The notes: a model not told the origin generated them from the sequence alone. Shown: positions 27,301 through 35,482, numbered from the stretch's first letter. The stretch: 64,000 nt of DNA from Mesorhizobium sp. (GCA_004020365.1 SAQR01000005.1:147230-211229), one strand, 5' to 3'. Translations and numbers: made by a program.

Positions 27301-27931
27301 TCAAGGACAGCGCGGCAACTCCCAGGAAGATCAGACCCAGGACGCCGGCTTCCACCCGCTGTGCGGGAGGGAGTTGGGTCTTGCTGCGCCAATACTGGAT
27401 CACGACCAGCGCCGGTGGCGCTACGAGCAGGATTCCGGTGGCGTCGCCAATCCAAAACAGCGGCCATACCGCCGTGAAAGTTTGCGATGCTATGCCAAAC
27501 CACGCAAGCGTCGCGCTTCCGACCGTCGCGCTTACTAGGGGCGCAACTCCAGCGCCCAGCACGACGAATGCGAGAACTTCCTGCAAACTTTCAAGCCGAA
27601 CCGGACGCCCGCATGCCCGGTTCACAAGCGTTGCGCCGACAGCCGCGCCAAGGGCGTTGCCGACATAGATCAGAAAGCCCGCAGGCAGCGGACTGTGGAA
27701 CCACACGAACTGCGCGAACATCTCCGCCAGGCAACCCGCCAGTATCCACCACGGCCAACTGTAAGGAGAGGTGAGGATGAGCGTCGCGATGAAAACGCCG
27801 CCCGGAGGCCAAATGGAAACCGTTATTCCGGGGACGATTGCGAGCGCCTGGGCGAACCCGCAGCCCAAGACATATGCCGCAAAAAATAGCCCCAGATGAA
27901 GGAATTGCGGGCGCGACCAGACGGACATCAT
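24320..27931 (-). CDS. hybrid-free sensor kinase with MASE1 and five PAS domains
   Basis: A 1203-residue membrane kinase. Residues about 1-290 form a MASE1 integral-membrane sensor (LGLFFAAYVLGCGFAQALA, then SIWPPGGVFIATLIL). Five PAS/PAC units follow from about 315 to 950, each beginning with an RERxLxQLVxxVP linker and containing an FFNKR-like motif. The H-box is SIAHEVNQPLAAVV with the phosphoacceptor His near residue 990. The ATPase has NLIRNGMDAMD, ISDRGAGI, FFTTKGNGMGMGLAI and an SHGGRLW tail. The start is chosen at Met 27931 because AGGAGAAACC precedes it; the frame is open 49 codons further. It is the first gene of a four-gene operon with three regulators. Confidence 0.92.
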   Translation of the reverse strand: MMSVWSRPQFLHLGLFFAAYVLGCGFAQALAIVPGITVSIWPPGGVFIATLILTSPYSWPWWILAGCLAEMFAQFVWFHSPLPAGFLIYVGNALGAAVGATLVNRACGRPVRLESLQEVLAFVVLGAGVAPLVSATVGSATLAWFGIASQTFTAVWPLFWIGDATGILLVAPPALVVIQYWRSKTQLPPAQRVEAGVLGLIFLGVAALSLSDVYLPTPYIIMPPLLWAAARFEFRGAAVALTLLALITMALTISGDSQFVGAPEFQRERQVMLQLFLAISAFSALIVAAISRQRQLALVTSRDRERELSQLVDMVPSHVWRLAPDGEPIFFNKRMVDFLGLDVADMIKPGMSRMTAMIEAGVHPDDRAAFSDTLRHCLATGEVLAMRYRLRRQDGVYRWMSSRAEPMRDQDGRIVQWYGLCHDIDDQVHAEEALRRSERQLQETIDAVPVRIWSAKPTGGPVYFNKRYQDHFRSVIADFEALEEPRIEQLLQELIHPEDAPEVQNTLRNCFETGGMSTMRFRWREQYGAYRWAECRVEPRRNEDGEVAEWYGVSLDVDDEVRAQEALRDRERELSQLVNMVPVHIRRLTPKGEPTFFNKRLLDFFGLNDLAQLDKPDMSRLAAAITTLVHPEDAARLLETVRHSFATGEPYSMKYRMRHADGAYRWVDGRGEPVRDQSGAIMQWYAISIDIDDEMRAQEALRDRERQLQQLIDTVPVQIWCVTPGGDPAYINKTMMDYIGLKLDDFDADGGLPSAIRTIVHPEDRARLLQALTHSFSTGEPFELKFRNRRWDGSYRWTEGRAEPLRDESGRIIRWFGANVDIHDFVTSQEALQERERFLWQLVETLPAMIDCAAPDGEPVYRSQQLREFLGYELERLDGTGKSRLVGTLDAGVHPDDLAGVKGGYAHSLSTGEPYARRHRLRRFDGEYRWVETRAAPMRDTEGTIVQWNVICLDVENEVRAEEELRLAQESLARASQAASLAELSASIAHEVNQPLAAVVANSHACQRWLMAEPPNLERAQKTVERIIRDANAAADVVSRIRALFKQSGEARSSTALSGVIAEARNLMAEEAARRRVRMDIDVESDLPLVALDRVHIQQVLVNLIRNGMDAMDAVAVDRVLEVRVRRVGDLVQTQISDRGAGIEFPDKIFEPFFTTKGNGMGMGLAICRSIVESHGGRLWAENNEPQGATFVFTLPIEVKAAQ

Positions 27932-28135
27932 CGGTTTCTCCTGCCGGGCAAAGAAGGGCTGGGGATTGTCAACGCTGCGTGTAGCACGTCTCCGCGATAT
28001 CTGGGCTGGCGAACTCATGATCTCGGCTGGCGAATTCATGGCCCACTCTAATTCGGCGCCCCCCCGGCTGCACCTCATGGAAATCCATGAGGCGTGGCCG
28101 AAGCGTACCTGGCCTAGCCCTCAGGATGATACTGC

Positions 28136-28175
28136 CTAGACCAGCCGAGTGGCGACATGGCCTCTCGCATGATGG
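28136..28175 (+). promoter_or_regulatory. TAGAC-type promoter motif, site F (AhpD-like gene)
   Basis: CCTAGACCAGCC (T of TAGAC at 28137), with GATGG beginning at 28171, 34 bases on and 64 bases before the ATG. Its right half (CATGGCCTCTCGCATGATGG) resembles site D. Confidence 0.4.
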
Positions 28176-28234
28176 CTCGGCCCGGCGCGTCCCGGCATGA
28201 TCTGCAGGCGAAAAACCGCTTTCAAGGAGACATC

Positions 28235-28756
28235 ATGGATATCGCCACCAAACCGACGGCGCAGGCCGGGACCAAGCATGGGCCCCGTGTTAACTGGGCC
28301 GAGCAATCTCCGGAACTCGTGAAGAAGTTCACCGGGGTTGTAACGGCTCTCCGTGCAAGCTCGATCGAGGAGTCCATCCTCAATCTTGTCAATATTCGTG
28401 CTTCGCAGCTCAACGGCTGCTCCTTCTGCCTCGATATGCACGTCAAGCAGGCAAAGATGCACGGCGAGCGCGAACTGCGCCTCTACCACTTGGCCGCGTG
28501 GAGGGATTCGACCCTGTTCGCCCCACGCGAGCGCGCCGCACTCGCATGGACGGAAGTCCTGACCAAGCTGCCGGACCAAGGCGTTTCGGATGAGATCTAT
28601 GAGCGCGTCCGCACGCAGCTGTCGGAAAAGGAGATCTCCGATCTTAGCTTCGCTGTCATGCTGATCAACTCGTGGAACCGCCTCAACGTCGGTTTCAAGA
28701 CCGTGCCGGGTTCCGCCGATGCAATGTATGGCCTGGACAAGGCGGGGCTCAATTAG
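28235..28756 (+). CDS. carboxymuconolactone decarboxylase/AhpD-like protein
   Basis: A 173-residue protein of the AhpD-like alkylhydroperoxidase group. The redox motif NGCSFCLDMHVKQAKMHGE carries the CxxC pair and the conserved His. The helical flank RERAALAWTEVLTKLP is also typical. Members reduce peroxides or act as disulphide reductants; this one has both cysteines and should be redox active. Strong ribosome site CAAGGAGACATC. It is divergent from the kinase operon, with TAGAC site F in its upstream region, which suggests control by the neighbouring regulators. Confidence 0.9.
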   Translation: MDIATKPTAQAGTKHGPRVNWAEQSPELVKKFTGVVTALRASSIEESILNLVNIRASQLNGCSFCLDMHVKQAKMHGERELRLYHLAAWRDSTLFAPRERAALAWTEVLTKLPDQGVSDEIYERVRTQLSEKEISDLSFAVMLINSWNRLNVGFKTVPGSADAMYGLDKAGLN

Positions 28757-29024
28757 CCCGCTACAGACCGGCGGCGCGGCTGTCGCCGTGTCGCCGCTGA
28801 TCCCTGGCGGTGCGCAATGACCCAGGACTTGGCAGGACGCTCGCCCTGCGAGCAAGCTCGGCCGTCTCGCGTTGCATTCCATCACGCCGGCCAGATTTCG
28901 AATTCATGCCAGCTCATCGGCCTCTGGCCCTGCCCGGGGCCCTGCCCATGCCAGGCTGCCGATTCAACGGTCACCGCGAGGCATCCCCACATCGTCGCCA
29001 CGACGAAGCCGCCGGACCACACTC

Positions 29025-30764
29025 CTAGGGGAGTTGCCAGGCTGGCGACCGCGCGCCTTCCGCTTGCCCTTGACTCCCATCGACGAGGACGTCCGAGGCC
29101 AAGATTGGAGACGGCAAGCTCGGGGTCATGTCGGGCGTCGAGGCAATCAGCATCGGAAAAGCGGTTGCCTTCAAGGGCGGCGGGGACGCGCGCTTTCTCA
29201 TGTATCGAGCGAGGACGACCTTGATCGTGACCAGCACGGGCGCGGCAACCACGAACAGCAGCGCGACTGCGTTGAACGCAGTGTCGAAGGCGATCACTGT
29301 GGATTGACCGGCGACGGCTCTGCCCAGCAGGCTCGTCGCTGCCCGGCCAGCTGCCACGGGATCCATTCCTTTTGCCGCGAGCATGGCTGTCGTCGTTGCC
29401 AGACGCTCGCTGACCGCGGGAATGCCCGCGGTGACGTTGGCGCCGAGCACCGCGACATTGGCGGCGACGTTATTCTCGATCAATGTCTGCAGCCAGGCGA
29501 TACCCATGAGGCCACCGAGCTGGCGACCCGTATTGAAGAGGCCTACGCCGGATGCGAGGTTTTGGTGGTTGAGCTTGCCGAAAGCGATGAGAGTGATCGA
29601 CAGGAACAGGAAGCCGAGGCCGAGGCCACGCAACAGAATGGCTGGCATCATGTCGTCCGCGCCGCTTTCGATGGTCGAACCGGACAGCATCCACATCGCA
29701 ACCATGATCATCAGGATTCCAAAGGGCACCGTGGCGATCGGAGGAATGCGGCGGACCTGCATGAGGAAAGCAGCTATGAGAAGCGCGCCGATGAAAAGTG
29801 CGCTGCTCGGCAACAGGAGCAGGCCGGCGTCGGTTGGCGTGAACGCAAGGACGGACACGGCGAACGAAGGGATCAGGAACGCGCTCCCGAACAAGGCGGC
29901 GCCGGCGACGAAACTGACGATGAAGGCGAAGGAAAAATCGTCCGACCGGAACGCAGTGAAGTCCAGCAGGCCCTGACGTTTGGCGATCACTTGTTGGCCG
30001 AGAAATGCCAGCAGAGTGGCCGCGCCGACCAACGTTAGGCAGACGATATGACGTTCTTCGAACCAGTCCCATCGGCTGCCTTGGCCGAACACGTATGTGA
30101 AGCAGAACAGTGCGGTCGAGAGGAGCGAGAAGCCAAGCCAGTCGAACGGGCGGGGTCCGGCTTTGACGGGCGCCGGGCAGTCCGCGATCAGCAAGAATCC
30201 GCCGGCCGCCAGCGAGACCGGGACGACACTGAAGAAAATCCACATCCACGACTGGCTGTCGAGCAACCAGCCCTGAAGGGCCGGGGCAATCGTCGCGGGA
30301 GCAACGACCGAACCGATTGCGAACAGGGCCTGAAGGATCGGCTGGTGGCGTCGCGGATAAGCGAGAAAAATGATCGTCTGCCCCGCGACGAGCAGGACGC
30401 CTCCGGAGAAGCCTTGCATTACGCGGAGCACAACCAGCAGATCCAATCGGGTCGTCATGGCGGCAACGGCGCAGGCCGCGCCCATGATCAGGGTCGAGCC
30501 AACGATCAGGTTCCGGGGGTTAATACGGCTCATCAGCCAAGCCGCGGCCATGAACCCGATCAGCTTTGGAGCGGTATATCCCACATCCAGCCAGGCGAAC
30601 TCATCGGGAGTTGCATAGGTGTCGCCGATGATATCGCCACGCCCGAGCGACAGGACCGTGCTGGCGATCGCCTCTGTCAGAGTGGCGAGTATAATGCCCG
30701 CGACGAGAAGGGCTCCTGTTGCTGGTCGGTTGCGGTCGGGGATGGCGATGATCACTGCGGTCAT
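29025..30764 (-). CDS. MFS multidrug efflux transporter (DHA2/EmrB type)
   Basis: A 579-residue inner-membrane protein with about 14 hydrophobic helices. MFS features include a loop like AWLMSRINPRNLIVGS after helix 2 and a drug-antiporter motif-C-like GSVVAPATIAPALQGWLLD. A hydrophilic tail of about 60 residues follows the last helix. It overlaps the upstream HlyD-type adaptor gene by 4 bases, so the pair forms an EmrAB-like tripartite pump (the outer-membrane channel is not here). It is divergent from a TetR gene with two matching operators between them. Confidence 0.9.
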   Translation of the reverse strand: MTAVIIAIPDRNRPATGALLVAGIILATLTEAIASTVLSLGRGDIIGDTYATPDEFAWLDVGYTAPKLIGFMAAAWLMSRINPRNLIVGSTLIMGAACAVAAMTTRLDLLVVLRVMQGFSGGVLLVAGQTIIFLAYPRRHQPILQALFAIGSVVAPATIAPALQGWLLDSQSWMWIFFSVVPVSLAAGGFLLIADCPAPVKAGPRPFDWLGFSLLSTALFCFTYVFGQGSRWDWFEERHIVCLTLVGAATLLAFLGQQVIAKRQGLLDFTAFRSDDFSFAFIVSFVAGAALFGSAFLIPSFAVSVLAFTPTDAGLLLLPSSALFIGALLIAAFLMQVRRIPPIATVPFGILMIMVAMWMLSGSTIESGADDMMPAILLRGLGLGFLFLSITLIAFGKLNHQNLASGVGLFNTGRQLGGLMGIAWLQTLIENNVAANVAVLGANVTAGIPAVSERLATTTAMLAAKGMDPVAAGRAATSLLGRAVAGQSTVIAFDTAFNAVALLFVVAAPVLVTIKVVLARYMRKRASPPPLKATAFPMLIASTPDMTPSLPSPILASDVLVDGSQGQAEGARSPAWQLP

Positions 30765-31789
30765 GAGTCTCTACCGCGATCAATCTCGACACGCGCGGAC
30801 AGGCCGGGCACGAGGCGACCGGGCAGCGGATTGCCGATAAATCGGATCTTGACCGGAACGCGCTGAACGACGCGAACGAAGTTTCCTGTCGCATTGTCTG
30901 CGGGGAGCAAACTGAAGGCAGACCCACTGCCGGGCGCAAAGCTGTCCACCATCCCTTCAAACGTCTCGTTTGGGTAGCCATCGATGGTGATGCGGACGTG
31001 TTGACCGGGCTGGATTTGTTCGATCTGGGTTTCCTTGAAGTTCGCCACGACCCACAGATCATTCACCGGAACAATATCGAGCAGAGAGGCACCCGGCGCC
31101 ACAAGCCGGCCGATGCGAACCTGGCGGTTGCCGACGACGCCGTCTACCGGCGCACGAACCACGGCGTTGTCGAGGTCGATTTGAGCGAGTTCCTCCGCGG
31201 CCCGTGCCTGCGCTACCGCGGCCACGGCGGCTTTGCGCTGGGCGTCGAGCACGGCGATGCGTTGCCGCTGTGCCTCCAGTGCTGCCAATGCCGCCGCCAC
31301 GGCCGCTTCGGCCCTCGACCGCGCGGCATCGCTTCCGTCGACCTCGGCCTGGCTTACGGCGTTGGTACGAATAAGTTCGCGGCGGCGGTCGGACGCCTTG
31401 GTCGCGAGGTTCAGCTCGGCCTCGGCCGAACGCGTCTGGGCTTCGGCCTGCCTGATGAGGGCATGCTGAAGCTGGACTTCGGCGTTGACATTGCCAAGTT
31501 GCGCCTGAGCGGCTTCGACATTGGCCACAGCCTGCGCGAGCCGCGCGCGGTAGTCGCGGTCGTCGATGCGGAACAGGACGTCACCCGCCCGGACGGCCTG
31601 GTTGTCCCGAACCTCTACTGCGGTGACGTAGCCCGCGATCTTCGGCGCAAGCCCGGTCACATCCCCGCGGACGTACGCGTTGTCGGTCGACGTGTCATCC
31701 GAACGGGCCCAAGCCCATCCTGCGCCAAGCGCGACCACAGCTGAGAGGCACAGCAGCAGCCCGATCGTCTTTTTCCTGCTATACGGCAT
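30761..31789 (-). CDS. HlyD/EmrA-family membrane-fusion protein
   Basis: A 342-residue periplasmic adaptor. It has one N-terminal membrane anchor (KTIGLLLCLSAVVALGAGWAW) and the biotinyl-lipoyl half-motif NAYVRGDVTGLAPKIAGYV. A long coiled-coil hairpin (about residues 90-200; many Ala/Gln/Arg) and the second lipoyl half follow: LDNAVVRAPVDGVVGNRQV. The beta-barrel VVANFKETQIEQIQPGQHV ends it. It partners with the downstream MFS transporter. Its promoter region carries two TetR-type dyads at 31801 and 31829. Confidence 0.92.
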   Translation of the reverse strand: MPYSRKKTIGLLLCLSAVVALGAGWAWARSDDTSTDNAYVRGDVTGLAPKIAGYVTAVEVRDNQAVRAGDVLFRIDDRDYRARLAQAVANVEAAQAQLGNVNAEVQLQHALIRQAEAQTRSAEAELNLATKASDRRRELIRTNAVSQAEVDGSDAARSRAEAAVAAALAALEAQRQRIAVLDAQRKAAVAAVAQARAAEELAQIDLDNAVVRAPVDGVVGNRQVRIGRLVAPGASLLDIVPVNDLWVVANFKETQIEQIQPGQHVRITIDGYPNETFEGMVDSFAPGSGSAFSLLPADNATGNFVRVVQRVPVKIRFIGNPLPGRLVPGLSARVEIDRGRDS

Positions 31790-31800
31790 GACGGGCCTCC

Positions 31801-31844
31801 GGTAATAGGCGTTACCATTGACGTTTATGGTAATGGTCGTTACC
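31801..31844. promoter_or_regulatory. tandem TetR operators between pump and regulator genes
   Basis: Two 16-bp inverted repeats, GGTAATAGGCGTTACC (31801-31816) and GGTAATGGTCGTTACC (31829-31844). Both have half-sites GGTAAT/GTTACC (GGTAAY) and centres 28 bases apart. They lie in the 82-base divergent gap between the adaptor gene and tetR, the expected place for repression of both. Confidence 0.8.
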
Positions 31845-31871
31845 AGTCAAGGGATGGACTGGAGTGGATGA

Positions 31872-32495
31872 ATGGCTGCTGCAAGGACCACGCGGCGCAA
31901 CGGCCGCCGGGACGCTCTTCTTCAAGCGGCTGCCGAGGTCTTTTTCGAACAAGGCTACGCCGCGACGAGCATCGACGCGATCATCGAACGCGCCGGCGGA
32001 TCGAAACGCAACATTTATAATGAGTTCGGCAACAAGGAGGGCCTGTTCTCGGCTATCGTCAGGGAAAGCGCAGACAATCTGCTGTCGCCCCTGGTGATCG
32101 AGGAAATAGAAGGCCACGATCTGCGGGCGACACTGACGGCGTTCGGCCGGCATTCCATGGACGCCTACATGTCTCCCACTTTGATCGGAATCTATCGAAT
32201 TGCCGTTACCGAGGCCAACCGCTTCCCCGATCTCGTGAAATCGTTCTACGAACAGGGGCCAGGACGGACCGCGGTCCGGCTCGCCGAGGTCCTCGAAGCC
32301 GCCAGGGAACGGGGGGAAATCCAGGCGGACGATTGCTTGCGTCTGGCCGGGCACTTTGTAGGCATGACCCGCGACAACCTGCATCTGCAGGTCGTTCTCG
32401 GGCTCCGGCCCCCGCCGTCGGACGAAGAAGCGCGGGAGGCGGTTGCTTCTGCTGTGGAAATCTTCCTGAACGGCGTTCGACGCAGCCGGAAGTAA
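31872..32495 (+). CDS. TetR/AcrR-family repressor of the adjacent pump
   Basis: A 207-residue regulator. The N-terminal TetR helix-turn-helix is clear: RRDALLQAAAEVFFEQGYAA, then IERAGGSKRNIYNEFGNKEGLF. A helical ligand domain follows (AVTEANRFPDLVKSFYEQGP, resembling the C-terminal AefR-like group). It is divergently transcribed from the MFS/HlyD operon, with paired dyads in the gap, so autoregulation and repression of the pump are likely. The inducer is unknown. Confidence 0.92.
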   Translation: MAAARTTRRNGRRDALLQAAAEVFFEQGYAATSIDAIIERAGGSKRNIYNEFGNKEGLFSAIVRESADNLLSPLVIEEIEGHDLRATLTAFGRHSMDAYMSPTLIGIYRIAVTEANRFPDLVKSFYEQGPGRTAVRLAEVLEAARERGEIQADDCLRLAGHFVGMTRDNLHLQVVLGLRPPPSDEEAREAVASAVEIFLNGVRRSRK

Positions 32496-32499
32496 AAGG

Positions 32500-32708
32500 G
32501 CAATCGTTCCCATCAGCATCGGGCCGTTTGGCGAAAAGTCGCGCGGCGTGCCCCGATCGAGCAGGCCTCGACGCCGATATGCCTCACGGGCCTCATGAAC
32601 GATCCGCCTCACATCGTCGGCGCAGACCTTGTCGCGCCGCATCAGATGCTGGACGATAGGATCGTCCAGCATCTCTTCCAGTGTTGGTTCGGAATTCACG
32701 GGGTCCAT
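32500..32708 (-). CDS. possible small acidic/basic protein, 3' end unclear
   Basis: From ATG 32708 the minus strand reads MDPVNSEPTLEEMLDDPIVQ then MRRDKVCADDVRRIVHEARE, which has the look of short rhizobial proteins with a DPIVxxxMxRDxV motif. A stop is not met before the frame runs antisense into tetR; the stated left end is only where that overlap begins. It may be a gene truncated or fused by rearrangement. Weak ribosome site (AGAGAA). Confidence 0.3.
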
Positions 32709-32836
32709 GATCTGTTCTCTTGCCAGTTCGGGCTTGCGGCGCGGGTTTTCACGCGCAACTCGCCGAAGCATCCCAGGGGACGGTCGCGGAAACAGTTCGG
32801 CGCGCCCGTCCCCTGGTGCTTGGCCCTTCCATGAAA

Positions 32837-33199
32837 TTATCTGACGTCGGATCTGGAAAGCATCTGCGCCTTGCGGCCGCTTGAAAGCTGGATGATGGCG
32901 ATCGTCGCGACGCAAAGCCCAACCAAGACGTGCGTCCACATCGCCGCCTGCGCCGATCCGAAGCCGAGCAGGAACGGAGCGGCTACGCCCCAGCACCCCA
33001 AGCCGAGATTGGACCACTCCGTCCATGCTCCGTAGCGGTAGAGCGCCACGGCGGAGCAGCAGGCAATCAGCGCGCCGACGATCCCCGCGTTCCAAGCCGC
33101 GGCGGGCATCTCGGTGAACGCGAAGCCAGCGCAGGCCAGACCTGCGCCCAGAACGAGGTTGGTCCACTCCAAGCCCTTGCTCGGTACTTCATTTGTCAT
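32837..33199 (-). CDS. SPW-repeat membrane protein
   Basis: A 120-residue protein with four membrane helices in two similar halves. Each contains a W-xN-l-xG-l-g unit (LEWTNLVLGAGLACAGFAF and WTEWSNLGLGCWGVAAPFLL), the pattern of SPW-repeat proteins (PF03779). The start at 33199 has AAGGAGACGAAG upstream. The family is membrane-bound with unknown function. A TAGAC motif points at it from 33330. Confidence 0.82.
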   Translation of the reverse strand: MTNEVPSKGLEWTNLVLGAGLACAGFAFTEMPAAAWNAGIVGALIACCSAVALYRYGAWTEWSNLGLGCWGVAAPFLLGFGSAQAAMWTHVLVGLCVATIAIIQLSSGRKAQMLSRSDVR

Positions 33200-33290
33200 C
33201 TTCGTCTCCTTCTCCAGTCCGGCTCCGCACCACGCCATCGATGTCGGGGGCGGCCGATACGAGGAGAATGACGTGGTCCCGCGCAGCAGC

Positions 33291-33332
33291 CTATTCTACG
33301 CAGGCATCTGTCGGGCGATGCTAAGGTCTAGT
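33291..33332 (-). promoter_or_regulatory. TAGAC-type promoter motif, site C (SPW gene)
   Basis: On the minus strand, TAGACCTTAGCATCGCCCGA starts at 33330 and GAATAG starts 34 bases later at 33296, 97 bases before the SPW start. It shares the ATCGCCxGAC block with sites A and B, although it lies on the opposite strand. Confidence 0.55.
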
Positions 33333-33461
33333 GCAGCTGAGCGCGGTGCTGGCGGAGAATATCGAAGCGCTTGGGGTCACAGCGTTCCTCGGCGTAGGAA
33401 ACCCGCCTTCTTACTGTCGGACATTCTCCTGCCGAGCAGAGCCTGACGTTGAGGATGCTGA

Positions 33462-34754
33462 TCACAGGCGCCTGTCGGCGAATTGAGGGCTGTCTTTCCA
33501 AAGGGTGCCAGCCGCCAACCCGGCGTATCCGAGGTCATAGACAGTTTGCATATAGCTGGCGTTGTAAGGATCGAGCACCGAATAGGGGACTTGAGCGTCA
33601 ATGGTCGCAAGGTGGAAACGTGCCCCGGTCAGTTTGGCATAGTTGTAGAGGATAGCCAGTTCGCTCTGTGTCTGTGACTTGAGGAGGATGGAATATGCCC
33701 TTGCGATCACGGACAACGTTCTGTTCGGCGTGGTGGCGAATTCCGGTATGAGCGCGTTGTTTACGATCACATGAAAATCGATACTCTGGTGTTTCCCCGG
33801 CACGAGAGGGTTCGTGCTTGCCAGAATTGCCTGCGGAAGTATCAAGACTTGCGACGTCGACCCTCCATCGGAATGCATTTCCTGGAAGCGATGCCCTCCT
33901 GACGCGGCTTCGATCATGACCGCCGGATAAACGCCCGGAATGCTCGCCGAAGCGATCATAACGTCCTGAAACAGCTTCAGCGCGTCCAATCGGCCGCTGT
34001 TGGCGATGGCGCCCATGTTCCACACGACGGCCCGCTGGGTGTCGAGATTCGTCGTGAGGACCAGGAGGCGGCGGCCTTTGCGATGCTCGGCTGCAACCTG
34101 CTGCAGGACCGCTTGTGTGATGAACTCCTCGACCATCCGCCTCATTGGCGTGGATCTCAGCAAGCTCGATCCGATCAAGCCCACGGGAAATTTGGTTGCG
34201 ACGAGATCGTCAGCGACGCCGCTTGTAAAGAGATGCACCAGCGTGCCGTCATGAGCCGATCCTAGGAACGCGAATGGCGCGATTAGGGCGCCAGTGCTTA
34301 CGCCGGTGACTACATCAAATTGCGGGCGGGTCCCGGTCTCGCTCCACGCCGAAAGCACGCCGACGCCAAAGGCGCCTCCCGCACCTCCGCCGGAGATCAT
34401 GAGGACATCGAGGCCATCCGGCTCGGTTGCCGGCGTCCAGTCGCGCACATCTCCTGCGGCGATCCGAGCGTCGCGATATATCCTGATCTCGCTATAGCCG
34501 GCGATCGAAGCCTTCTCTGCTTCCGCCGCGTCAAGGGATATGTCCGTGGCGGCGATCCGAGTGTCGCAACCCCGGAACCATACGAATGTCGCGACCAGTG
34601 CTGTCAGCCCAACGAGCACCGATATTTTCAAAGGGCGCAAACTGGATCCCCCGTGCTTGCTTTGTGAATGCGGCGTAGTTCGCATATCCGACAGCCGCGG
34701 GTCTCCGACGCTTCGGTCGAACAATTCGCTTTCGGCAAAGAGCCTGATTTCCAT
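33462..34754 (-). CDS. patatin-like phospholipase
   Basis: A 430-residue protein with one N-terminal membrane segment (LKISVLVGLTALVATFVWF). The patatin domain has the oxyanion-hole loop MISGGGAGGAFGVGVL, the nucleophile elbow TGVSTGAL (GxSxG), and the catalytic Asp in HSDGGS near residue 295. This is the Ser-Asp dyad of lipid acyl hydrolases. It is likely anchored in the inner membrane facing the periplasm. The start is uncertain: the first Met (34754) and a Met at 34685 are both possible, and neither has a strong ribosome site. Confidence 0.87.
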   Translation of the reverse strand: MEIRLFAESELFDRSVGDPRLSDMRTTPHSQSKHGGSSLRPLKISVLVGLTALVATFVWFRGCDTRIAATDISLDAAEAEKASIAGYSEIRIYRDARIAAGDVRDWTPATEPDGLDVLMISGGGAGGAFGVGVLSAWSETGTRPQFDVVTGVSTGALIAPFAFLGSAHDGTLVHLFTSGVADDLVATKFPVGLIGSSLLRSTPMRRMVEEFITQAVLQQVAAEHRKGRRLLVLTTNLDTQRAVVWNMGAIANSGRLDALKLFQDVMIASASIPGVYPAVMIEAASGGHRFQEMHSDGGSTSQVLILPQAILASTNPLVPGKHQSIDFHVIVNNALIPEFATTPNRTLSVIARAYSILLKSQTQSELAILYNYAKLTGARFHLATIDAQVPYSVLDPYNASYMQTVYDLGYAGLAAGTLWKDSPQFADRRL

Positions 34755-35482
34755 CAGCCGTGCGCAACGCTGGCAGCACGATATTCCCCGTCAGCTCGAC
34801 GCATCATGCGGGACAGCATGCTCATTTTTGCCCGCTACGATGTCGGTGATGAACTACATCGAGAAGGCTATGTGAAAGGCGCGGCTGTGGTCGATTGATC
34901 CAAGGGTGAGGGCGAGCAATACCACGGTAGAGATCGCCCCCCTGCGGTGACGTCGGCGGACCGCAGTTCTATCCGCTGTGATCGTGGCTCGGTGCGCGCC
35001 CGACGCCCGGAATCCACGAAAACTCCAGCGCACGGGACTGCACGACTAGGCAGGCGCCGAGTGCAAGGAATGCAGTGCCGATGCGGCTTTCATGGCTAAT
35101 TCCAGGGGAGTGATTGCACCTCAGGCGAAAATGAGCGTGTACAGCGGCGCAGCAGCCGATCACCGTGATGGCGATGTCCTGCTCCGAAGGTGGATGACAT
35201 AGGGCAGGAACCGACGGTCTACGCACCTATACCGGGGTCTAGGTCAGCCATTCAAATCGCTAGGTCCGATCACCCTTTGCAGTGTTGCGTTGCCCGCCGC
35301 GATACAGGTACGCAAGACCTGACGTACAGACAACGGATTGGCGGGCATGGCTGGCCATCGACGAGCTCCGGCCGCCTCGTGTGAGGCGCAGGTGCTGGTT
35401 GACGTGTGACAGAAGCGCGGTTGATACTGACTGCGTGAACGCGGCCAATTCGTATTCAGCATATCTCCCCGAGGCCAGAGTC
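34755..35482. other. 728-base intergenic region between patatin and response-regulator genes
   Basis: Several open frames exist but none has family features or a ribosome site. A stretch near 34888-34930 (GAGGGCGAGCAATACCACGG) resembles one at 15875. Two CCTAGACCCC/CTAGGTCCGA-like stretches occur at about 35235-35270 but lack the downstream GA-T box. It is probably a divergent promoter region plus decayed DNA. Confidence 0.4.

Noticed and set aside
31812-33167. 451-codon minus-strand frame across tetR and the SPW gene region
   Set aside because: Most of it is antisense to the TetR gene or in a different frame of the SPW gene; only the short piece from 32708 looks possibly real.
35235-35270. 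Further TAGAC-like sites ahead of the second FixJ/PAS kinase pair
   Set aside because: CTAGACCCC and CTAGGTCCGA stretches occur but the GA-T box at 34-35 bases is absent.
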